Shown piece by piece: positions 1-5,119 of a DNA stretch of 6,214 nucleotides. Position 1 is the stretch's first letter. The number at the start of each line of letters is the position of its first letter. The notes beneath the pieces are model-generated. The model saw only the letters and a program-made list of their open reading frames with translations, was not told the origin of the DNA and did not search any database. The position numbers were made by a program, and so were the translations under genes. The stretch lies in contig URGF01000112.1 in assembly GCA_900547285.1 (NCBI GenBank), positions 1 through 6,214 on the forward strand, written 5' to 3'. The stretch is from an uncultured Collinsella sp. (GTDB lineage Bacteria > Actinomycetota > Coriobacteriia > Coriobacteriales > Coriobacteriaceae).

Positions 1-309
1 CAGTGCGGCGGCTGCCATGATGCCAGCGACGACGCAGGTGGAGCTGGAACCTAGGCCGCGGGCGACGGGAACGTCGGTCTGGATGTCGATGGCAACGGGA
101 AAAGCCGGCTCGCCCCATGCGGCCAGTGCGTCGACAAAGCTCACGTAGACCAGGTTATTCTCGTTTTGGAATTCCTCGGGGCAGCCCGTGATGGTGAGCT
201 TGTCGGCGCGCTCGAAGGTGAAGTGCGAGTAGAGGCTGACGGCCATGCCGAGGGTGTCGTAGCCGATGCCTAGGTTTGCGCTGGTGGCGGGGACGGTGAT
301 CTTGATCAT
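1..309 (-). CDS. thrB: Homoserine kinase, N-terminal part (runs off left edge)
   Basis: GHMP-family kinase that phosphorylates the hydroxyl of L-homoserine with ATP, giving O-phosphohomoserine, the substrate of the ThrC encoded just upstream. It is cytosolic. Only the first 103 residues are present; the C-terminal two thirds lie beyond position 1. The N-terminus reads MIKITVPATSANLGIGYDTL, the classic ThrB opening, with PATSANLG contacting homoserine in the family. Residues 81-90, PVARGLGSSS, are the glycine/serine-rich GHMP ATP-binding loop. The ATG at 307-309 is preceded by AGGAG at 313-317 with 6 nt spacing, so the start is secure. It follows thrC on the same strand, but a terminator-like hairpin and a large nested inverted repeat lie between them, so expression may be partly uncoupled from thrC. 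No frameshift or missing motif is seen in the visible part. Identification is very secure. Confidence 0.95.
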   Translation of the reverse strand, partial: MIKITVPATSANLGIGYDTLGMAVSLYSHFTFERADKLTITGCPEEFQNENNLVYVSFVDALAAWGEPAFPVAIDIQTDVPVARGLGSSSTCVVAGIMAAAAL

Positions 310-324
310 GGGAATCTCCTGGGC

Positions 325-430
325 GGTCTGCCTGTTTAGTTCGCTGCTCGGGCAGTCCTGGCTCGCTCGGAAAGCACATTAAGTGCTTTCCGGCTCGTGC
401 GGAACTCGCGACGAACTAAACAGGCAGACC
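325..430. repeat. Large nested inverted repeat (hairpin A) between thrC and thrB
   Basis: The outer arms at 325-343 and 412-430 are perfectly complementary over 19 bp. The inner arms at 368-377 (cggaaagcac) and 383-392 (gtgctttccg) are perfect over 10 bp, around the 5-nt loop attaa. Between them are poorly paired stretches of 24 and 19 nt. On the minus-strand transcript the structure ends only 7 nt before the thrB Shine-Dalgarno (313-317). It could therefore act as a leader structure, an mRNA stabiliser or processing site in a thrC-thrB transcript, or be a miniature mobile or REP-type element. No U-tract follows it, so it is not a standard terminator. The inverted repeat is seen directly; its role is unknown. 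Confidence 0.85.
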
Positions 431-465
431 CGCATGTCAGTTCGTCATCATCCCGGTGGGTTTCT

Positions 466-498
466 GATAAAAGAAGGTGCGCCGGCTTTCGCCGGCGC
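466..498 (-). terminator. Rho-independent terminator of thrC
   Basis: The stem is a perfect 8-bp inverted repeat, 479-486 and 491-498. On the minus strand it reads gcgccggc, loop gaaa, gccggcgc. The next minus-strand bases are accttcttttat, giving a pyrimidine/U-rich tail after a 3-nt gap. The hairpin begins 12 nt past the thrC stop codon. The GAAA tetraloop closed by C-G is an especially stable form. It should end most thrC transcripts, with thrB depending on readthrough or its own promoter. The tail is interrupted, so efficiency may be incomplete. Confidence 0.75.
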
Positions 499-510
499 TT
501 AATAAGGGGT

Positions 511-2028
511 TTAGTTGGCGCTCATTCGTTTTGCTGCAGACTCGACGTAGCTTGCCATCTCATCGACGTCGCAGACGTCTTCGAAGCGGACGGGTTTGGA
601 CTCGAGCTCGGCGAGCTGCGCCGGGGCGACCGTATCGGTGGCCTGCTCGAGTACGCGCATGGCCTCAAAGTCGTCCTCGGGAACGTTGAGGCCCAGGGCG
701 TCGCAGCAGGCGCGCGGGAACTTGTAGGGGCTTGCGGTCGAAAGCAGCACGCGGGCCTTGGCGCCCTCGGCGGGGGCGACCTTTTCGAAGACGTGATAGC
801 CGCAAGCGGTGTGCGGGTCGATCACGTAGCCGTTCGCGTCCCAGCAGCTCTTGATGGCAGCGCGGACCTCGTCCTCGCTGGCCCAACCGCAGCCAAAGAC
901 GCTCTGAATCTTTGCCAGCAGGTCGGCGGGAACCTCGTAGCGACCAGTCTGTGCCAGCTGCTCCATAAGGCCGGCAACGAGCTCACAGTCGCCATCGGAC
1001 AGGAAGTAGAGCATGCGCTCCAGGTTGGAGCTAATAAGGATGTCCATCGACGGCGAGATGGTCGTGAAGAACGGACGGTTGCGGTCGTAAACGCCGGTGG
1101 TCAGGAAGTCGGCAAGCACGTTGTTCTTGTCGCTCGCCACGACGAGCTTGGCGACGGGTAGACCCATGCGCTTGGCGTAGTAGCCGGCCAAGATATCGCC
1201 AAAGTTGCCGGTGGGCACACAGAACTCTACGGCGTCGCCAGCCTCGATAGCGCCGGCGCGCAGCAGTTGCGCATAGGCGGCAAAGTAGTAGACGACCTGC
1301 GGTACCAGACGGCCGACATTGATGGAGTTGGCGCTCGAAAGCACCGTGCCAGCGGCCTCCAGGCGCTCGGCAAGCTCCTTATCGGCAAAGATGCGCTTGA
1401 CGGCGCTCTGGGCGTCGTCAAAGTTGCCGCGGATGCCGCAGACAGCGACGTTGTCGCCCTCCTGCGTGGACATCTGCAGGTTCTGGACGCGGCTGACCTT
1501 GCCCTCGGGATAAAAGACGGTGATGCCCGTGCCCGGAGCGTCGGCAAAGCCGGCGAGTGCTGCCTTGCCCGTGTCGCCCGACGTGGCGGTGACGATCATG
1601 ATGCGCTCGGCACCGCCGTCCTTGGCGGAGGTGCGGGCCATAAGGCGGGGGAGCATCTGCAGGGCGACGTCCTTAAAGGCGCTCGTGGGGCCGCCAAAGA
1701 GCTCCATCACATAGGTCTGAGGGGCGTCGGCGCCCGGTGCGGCGTCGAGTTTGACGAGCGGCGTGACCTCTTCGCTCGCAAAGGTGCCACGGTATGCCTC
1801 ATTCACACAGGCAGAAATTTCTTCGGCCGTGTAATCATTCAGTAACATTCCCAACACATCTTGAGCGATTTCAAAGTACGATTTATCGGCAAGCGCGTTG
1901 ATATCGAGCTGCTGGGTGCCAAGCTCGTCCGAGACGAACAAACCCCCGTCGGGAGCGATGCCGGTGCGGATTGCCACCTTACTTGAGCACGATAAAGTGC
2001 GTCCTCGTGTACTATGATAAGTTCCCAT
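511..2028 (-). CDS. thrC: Threonine synthase
   Basis: PLP-dependent enzyme that converts O-phosphohomoserine and water to L-threonine and phosphate, the last step of threonine synthesis; cytosolic. I start it at the ATG at 2026-2028 (505 aa, MGTYHSTRG), because GAGGAG at 2038-2043 sits 9 nt upstream and YHSTRG near the N-terminus is typical of ThrC. An in-frame ATG 15 codons upstream (2071-2073) adds residues without family character and would place the Shine-Dalgarno inside the gene. Visible motifs are ELFGGPTSAFKD at 109-120, with K119 the inferred PLP Schiff-base lysine; TATSGDTGKAA at 147-157; SANSINVGR at 232-240; and PTGNFGD at 272-278, a phosphate/PLP-binding loop. The length fits the longer, about 500-residue bacterial ThrC form rather than the shorter PLP type II relatives. 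It is divergent from lysC and upstream of thrB. The gene appears intact. Confidence 0.95.
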   Translation of the reverse strand: MGTYHSTRGRTLSCSSKVAIRTGIAPDGGLFVSDELGTQQLDINALADKSYFEIAQDVLGMLLNDYTAEEISACVNEAYRGTFASEEVTPLVKLDAAPGADAPQTYVMELFGGPTSAFKDVALQMLPRLMARTSAKDGGAERIMIVTATSGDTGKAALAGFADAPGTGITVFYPEGKVSRVQNLQMSTQEGDNVAVCGIRGNFDDAQSAVKRIFADKELAERLEAAGTVLSSANSINVGRLVPQVVYYFAAYAQLLRAGAIEAGDAVEFCVPTGNFGDILAGYYAKRMGLPVAKLVVASDKNNVLADFLTTGVYDRNRPFFTTISPSMDILISSNLERMLYFLSDGDCELVAGLMEQLAQTGRYEVPADLLAKIQSVFGCGWASEDEVRAAIKSCWDANGYVIDPHTACGYHVFEKVAPAEGAKARVLLSTASPYKFPRACCDALGLNVPEDDFEAMRVLEQATDTVAPAQLAELESKPVRFEDVCDVDEMASYVESAAKRMSAN

Positions 2029-2131
2029 ATAACACTGCTCCTCGGATGCCTTGGTCCCAATCGGTGAACCCATGGTATCAGAGCGCGCAAAACAGGTTTG
2101 CAGAGGCTTTTAGAAAGGTAACCTCCACGCC
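2029..2131. promoter_or_regulatory. Divergent thrC / lysC intergenic control region
   Basis: This 103-bp gap separates the divergent thrC and lysC starts and must hold most or all of both promoters unless they lie inside the genes. I cannot assign a convincing -35/-10 pair. The best rightward guess is ttggtc at 2051-2056 with tggtat at 2073-2078, a weak match with 16-nt spacing. A small dyad, GCAAA at 2087-2091 and TTTGC at 2097-2101, could be an operator half-site pair. I recognise no T-box, lysine riboswitch or leader peptide. The lysC ribosome site (gaaagg, 2113-2118) is 13 nt from the ATG, an unusually long spacing. Confidence 0.4.
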
Positions 2132-3520
2132 ATGATAAAAATTGCCAAGTTTGGCGGCTCGTCGGTCGCCGACGCCGAACACTTTAAGAAGATCAAGGCC
2201 ATTGTCGATGCCGACCCGGCCCGCCGCTTTGTGGTGGTTTCTGCCTGCGGTCGCCGCTTTAAGGGTGACACCAAGGTGACCGACCTGCTCTACCTGGTTA
2301 ACGCACACGTTAAGTATCACGTGTCGTGTGAGGAACTGCTCGAGGACATTGGCCAGCGCTATTTTGATATCGCTGATGAGCTTGGGCTCACCTATCCCAT
2401 CCGCGAAGAGTTCGCGGCCTTTGCCGAGCGCGCCCGCTCGGGCGGCTACTCCACCGAGGAGCTCGTGAGCCGCGGCGAGTACTTTACTGCCCGCCTGATG
2501 GCCGAGTACCTGGGTCTGCCGTTCCTGGACGCCGCGACGGTTGTGGCGTTCCATCACGACGGTACGCTCAGTATGAATCGCACTTCCGAGCTGGTGCAGG
2601 AGTATGGTCAGCAGGGCGGCTTCGTTATGCCCGGTTTCTATGGCGCGACGCGTGAGGGCCAGATCAAGCTGCTCGACCGTGGCGGCGGCGATATCTCCGG
2701 CTCGATCCTGGCCAAGTGCCTGGGTGCCGACCTGTACGAGAACTGGACCGACGTCTCGGGCTTCTATTCTGCCGACCCGCGTATTGTTCCCGAGGCTCAG
2801 CCCATCGCTCGCGTTACCTACGAGGAGCTGCGCGAGCTTTCGTACATGGGCGCGAGCGTTCTGCACGAGGAGGCCGTGTTCCCTGTGCGTGAGGCGGGTA
2901 TTCCGCTGGTCATCAAGAACACCAATGCGCCGCAGGACCCCGGCACCATCATTAGCGAGACGGCTGATGAGGGCGAGGCAGAGCCCATCATTACCGGCGT
3001 GACCGGTAAGCGCGGCTTTGTCGCCATCAACGTGGCCCGCGACCGTACCAAGCCCCGCGTCGGCTTTATGCGCCGCGCGCTTTCGGTTTTCGAGCGCTAT
3101 GACGTTTCCGTTGAGCATATGCCCACCGGCGTCGACCGCTTTGGCGCCGTGGTGCAGGAGCAGGACGTGCGCGATTCGCTGTACTCGCTCGTGGGCGACA
3201 TTCAGCAGGAGGTCGAGCCGCTCGAGATCGAGGTTGTTGAGGGCCTGGCGCTCATCGCGACCGTCGGTCGTAACCTGCGCGGCCGTGCTGGTATTTCCGG
3301 CCACCTGTTTGGCATGCTCGGCCAGGCCGGCGTGAGCGTGCGTATGATTTCGCAGAGCTGTGACGAAATCAACATCATTATCGGTGTCGAGGAGAAGGAC
3401 TTCGACCTGGCGATTCGGACCATTTACCGCGCCTTCTCCGATGAGAACGGCATTGTGAAGGTCTCCGACCTGGAGGCTCCCGCGCCGGTCGATCCCGTCC
3501 CGGCCGCGCTCCACAAGTAG
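2132..3520 (+). CDS. lysC: Aspartokinase (monofunctional)
   Basis: ATP-dependent aspartate kinase making L-4-aspartyl phosphate, the entry step to lysine/diaminopimelate, threonine and methionine synthesis; cytosolic. It is 462 aa. The kinase domain spans about 1-290: KFGGSSV at 6-12 (the aspartokinase signature), SRGEYFTAR at 113-121, DRGGGDISGS at 182-191 and NWTDVSGFYSADPR at 204-217. Two C-terminal ACT-type regulatory segments follow. One is around 295-345 (GFVAINVARD onward) and one around 370-435, containing GRNLRGRAGISG and ISQSCDEINIIIGV. These are expected to bind an end-product inhibitor, but which amino acid cannot be told from sequence. There is no fused homoserine dehydrogenase. 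The ATG at 2132 is chosen because the conserved motif begins at residue 6 and no better start exists, although the Shine-Dalgarno is weak and distant. asd follows 174 bp downstream. Confidence 0.96.
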   Translation: MIKIAKFGGSSVADAEHFKKIKAIVDADPARRFVVVSACGRRFKGDTKVTDLLYLVNAHVKYHVSCEELLEDIGQRYFDIADELGLTYPIREEFAAFAERARSGGYSTEELVSRGEYFTARLMAEYLGLPFLDAATVVAFHHDGTLSMNRTSELVQEYGQQGGFVMPGFYGATREGQIKLLDRGGGDISGSILAKCLGADLYENWTDVSGFYSADPRIVPEAQPIARVTYEELRELSYMGASVLHEEAVFPVREAGIPLVIKNTNAPQDPGTIISETADEGEAEPIITGVTGKRGFVAINVARDRTKPRVGFMRRALSVFERYDVSVEHMPTGVDRFGAVVQEQDVRDSLYSLVGDIQQEVEPLEIEVVEGLALIATVGRNLRGRAGISGHLFGMLGQAGVSVRMISQSCDEINIIIGVEEKDFDLAIRTIYRAFSDENGIVKVSDLEAPAPVDPVPAALHK

Positions 3521-3531
3521 CTGCTATCCCA

Positions 3532-3563
3532 GTAGATTTTTGGGACTTGCCTCAAAAATCTAC
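3532..3563. repeat. AT-rich hairpin just after lysC
   Basis: Perfect 11-bp inverted repeat: gtagatttttg at 3532-3542 and caaaaatctac at 3553-3563, around a 10-nt loop. It begins 12 nt after the lysC stop. The stem's A+T content stands out against its GC-rich surroundings. No T-run follows it on the plus strand (the next bases are ggcgggg), so it is a poor intrinsic terminator. An mRNA 3'-end stabiliser, a first element of a compound terminator, or a copy of a dispersed intergenic repeat are all possible. Confidence 0.7.
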
Positions 3564-3571
3564 GGCGGGGC

Positions 3572-3593
3572 GTTTCGTTTCGGTTTCGTTTCG
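3572..3593. repeat. Tandem 11-bp repeat, two copies
   Basis: gtttcgtttcg occurs twice back to back, at 3572-3582 and 3583-3593, built from the pentamer-like unit gtttc/g. It lies between the two hairpins in the lysC-asd gap. It may be a simple slippage product; no function is evident. Confidence 0.7.
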
Positions 3594-3625
3594 ACGGGGC
3601 GGGTTTCGTGCCCGCCCCGTTCTTG
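3594..3625 (+). terminator. Probable lysC terminator hairpin
   Basis: Perfect 10-bp GC-rich stem: acggggcggg at 3594-3603 and cccgccccgt at 3611-3620, with loop tttcgtg, followed by tcttgt. The stem is very strong but the U-tract is short and interrupted. It could stop or attenuate lysC transcription before asd. If readthrough occurs, lysC and asd form an operon with reduced distal expression. Confidence 0.55.
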
Positions 3626-3631
3626 TATACA
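3626..3631 (+). promoter_or_regulatory. Candidate -10 element for asd
   Basis: TATACA, preceded by TTG, lies immediately after the lysC terminator stem and about 60 nt before the asd start. A matching -35 is poor: tttcgt at 3604-3609 is only a weak match and falls inside the terminator loop. An independent asd promoter is plausible from this position, but the call is weak. Confidence 0.25.
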
Positions 3632-3694
3632 CTGGCAACAATAATCGGCCTGCTCGGCGTGCGGGCGATAGCCACAACCTTTAAAGGGGGAAGC

Positions 3695-4720
3695 ATGAAA
3701 CAGTACACGGTTGCTATTTTGGGCGCGACGGGAGCCGTGGGCACCCAGATGCTCGAGTGCCTCAACGAGCAGGAGTTTCCGATCGGCAAGCTCAAGCTGC
3801 TAGCGAGCGCGCGCTCTGCGGGCAAGACCGTCGAGTTCCGCGGCGAGCAGGTTGTGATTGAGGAGGCTTGCCCCGAGGCCTTTGAGGGCTGCGACATCGT
3901 GCTCGGCGCCGCCGGCGACGATATTGCGAAGGAGCTGCTGCCCGAGGCCGTCAAGCGCGGCGCCGTCGTGGTCGACAACAGCCACGCCTTCCGCATGGAT
4001 CCCGAGGTGCCGCTGGTTGTGCCTGAGATCAATGCCGACGACATCAAGTGGCATCACGGCCTTATCGCCAATCCCAACTGCGCGACCATCATCGGCCTGG
4101 TTCCTACGTGGCCGCTGCATCAGCTCGCCGGCGTGAAGCGCATGATCGTCTCGACGTATCAGGCTGCTTCGGGTGCCGGCGCTCCCGGCATGGCCGAGCT
4201 CGAGGCTCAGCTGGCCGCCCTGGGCCGTGGCGAGGAGATTCCTGAGCCGCGTGCATTTGCCGCCCAGCTCGCGAGCAATCTGATTCCGCAGATTGGCGGT
4301 GTCAAGGAAGAGGGCTTTACCTCCGAGGAGATGAAGTTGCAGAACGAGGGCCGCAAGATCATGCACCTGCCCGAGCTGCGCGTGAACTGCACCTGCGTGC
4401 GCGTGCCCGTGCTGCGCTCGCACTCCGAGAGCATTACGCTCGAGTTTGAGCGCGACATTACGGTCGAGGAGGCTCGTGCTGCGCTGGCTGCCGCTCCGGG
4501 CGTCAAGCTGGTTGACGACATGAGCGCCGAGGATGCGCACGACCGCTTCCCTATGCCGATGGATACGTCCGACCAGGACCTGATCTGGGTCGGCCGCGTG
4601 CGTCGCGACATCTCGAACCCCGAGGCCGCGCGCGGTATCACCTTCTGGTGCTGCGGCGACCAAATCCGTAAGGGCGCGGCAACCAACGCCGTCCAGATCG
4701 CTAAGCTGCTCTGCGAGTAG
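3695..4720 (+). CDS. asd: Aspartate-semialdehyde dehydrogenase
   Basis: NADPH-dependent reductive dephosphorylation of aspartyl phosphate (the LysC product) to L-aspartate 4-semialdehyde, the branch point to diaminopimelate/lysine and to homoserine; cytosolic. It is 341 aa, a normal family length. GATGAVG at 10-16 is the nucleotide-binding loop of the Rossmann fold. NPNC at 126-129 carries the catalytic nucleophile C129. STYQAASGAG at 153-162 and EEMKLQNEGRKI at 211-222 are substrate-binding segments, and H243 in RSHSESI is the likely acid/base histidine. I use the ATG at 3695-3697 because a strong ribosome site, aaggggg, ends 4 nt upstream and MKQYTVAILGATG is the typical N-terminus. An in-frame ATG 29 codons upstream (3608) starts inside the terminator hairpin and is rejected. 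A giant hairpin follows 12 nt after the stop. Confidence 0.96.
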   Translation: MKQYTVAILGATGAVGTQMLECLNEQEFPIGKLKLLASARSAGKTVEFRGEQVVIEEACPEAFEGCDIVLGAAGDDIAKELLPEAVKRGAVVVDNSHAFRMDPEVPLVVPEINADDIKWHHGLIANPNCATIIGLVPTWPLHQLAGVKRMIVSTYQAASGAGAPGMAELEAQLAALGRGEEIPEPRAFAAQLASNLIPQIGGVKEEGFTSEEMKLQNEGRKIMHLPELRVNCTCVRVPVLRSHSESITLEFERDITVEEARAALAAAPGVKLVDDMSAEDAHDRFPMPMDTSDQDLIWVGRVRRDISNPEAARGITFWCCGDQIRKGAATNAVQIAKLLCE

Positions 4721-4732
4721 TGTGACCTATCC

Positions 4733-4862
4733 GGCGGGAGCCGGGCTTGGTTTTCAGAACGTCCTCGACCATGTGTGGCGCCTTGTCCTGCTCCTTCGGA
4801 GCCGCGGACAAGGCGCCACACTGGTCTGCGGAGTGTTCTGAAAACCAAGCCCGGCTCCCGCC
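4733..4862. repeat. Giant nested inverted repeat (hairpin B) after asd
   Basis: The outer arms, 4733-4760 and 4835-4862, are perfect over 28 bp. Inside them gacca (4767-4771) pairs with tggtc (4822-4826). After a 1-nt bulge, a 16-bp perfect stem runs 4773-4788 with 4806-4821. The apex is a further perfect hairpin, gctcc-ttc-ggagc, at 4790-4802. Only two short stretches, 4761-4766 and 4827-4834, stay unpaired apart from bulges. A transcript from either strand would fold into one rod of about 130 nt. There is no T-run, so it is not a canonical intrinsic terminator, though it would strongly shield the asd mRNA 3' end. The 5-mer gtgac occurs on both sides (4722-4726, 4867-4871), offset 6 and 4 nt from the arms, which might be a weak insertion footprint or chance. 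No protein is encoded in it. Confidence 0.92.
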
Positions 4863-4970
4863 TGCGGTGACTCGGCTGCGAGCGGCCTGCGATGGGGTCG
4901 TTGTTGGTTGGGGCCGCTGGGCTGATGGGGCACGTGGCTGTTGCGGGCCCTGATCCCGGCGGCGGCCTCG

Positions 4971-5057
4971 GCGCTTTGCGCCTGCCGCCTTGGGGGACTG
5001 TGGGGCGCGGCCGGCAGCTGCGGCGCGTTGCGCCTGCTGCCTTGGGTGACTTTGGGG
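4971..5057. repeat. Imperfect 35-bp direct repeat upstream of ogt
   Basis: Copies at 4971-5005 and 5023-5057 match at 31 of 35 positions by eye, with a 52-bp period. The first base of each 5-bp dyad arm lies just before the copy: ggcgc-ttt-gcgcc at 4970-4982 and ggcgc-gtt-gcgcc at 5022-5034. Downstream both share the pattern gccttggg-gact-tgggg. The whole 4863-5119 stretch has no credible gene; this duplication and a possible promoter are all I see there. It could be two protein-binding sites upstream of ogt or a decayed duplicated repeat unit. Confidence 0.75.
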
Positions 5058-5061
5058 TCGA

Positions 5062-5092
5062 TTGGGGTTGTCTGCACAATTCGCGGTATTAT
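5062..5092 (+). promoter_or_regulatory. Candidate promoter of ogt
   Basis: A good -10 hexamer, TATTAT, lies at 5087-5092, about 28 nt before the ogt start and 14 nt before its ribosome site, leaving room for a short leader. The only upstream partners are ttgggg (5062-5067, 19-nt spacing) and ttgtct (5068-5073, 13-nt spacing), both off-consensus. This local AT-rich patch in GC-rich DNA supports a start point here, but the -35 is weak. Confidence 0.35.
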
Positions 5093-5119
5093 GGTGCGGA
5101 GTTTTGAAAGGAGCCGCTG

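Noticed and set aside
325..430. T-box or lysine riboswitch in the thr or lys leaders
   Set aside because: No T-box core motif and no lysine-riboswitch-like conserved stretch was seen in 310-510 or 2029-2131. The structures there are simple inverted repeats.
397..1161. Plus-strand 254-codon frame overlapping the thrC 3' part
   Set aside because: It starts inside hairpin A and runs antisense to thrC with no recognisable motif or ribosome site. It is a shadow frame.
2029..2073. Upstream thrC start (15 extra residues)
   Set aside because: The extension includes the GAGGAG ribosome site of the better start and has no ThrC-like sequence.
2078..3514. Very long (478-codon) open frame antisense to lysC
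   Set aside because: It mirrors lysC almost end to end. Its composition (rich in A, G, L, V, H, N, R) is what GC-rich codons give in the complementary frame, and it shows no domain I recognise. lysC has clear motifs.
3608..3694. N-terminal extension of asd with a hydrophobic stretch
   Set aside because: It would begin inside the terminator hairpin with no ribosome site. The ATG at 3695 has a strong one and gives the family's usual N-terminus.
3800..4663. Minus-strand 287-codon frame over asd
   Set aside because: It is antisense to a well-supported asd with catalytic motifs. The frame is open only because of codon bias.
4733..4862. Hairpin B as a complete insertion sequence or CRISPR repeat
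   Set aside because: There is no transposase frame, no spacer/repeat periodicity, and only a doubtful offset 5-mer flanking repeat.
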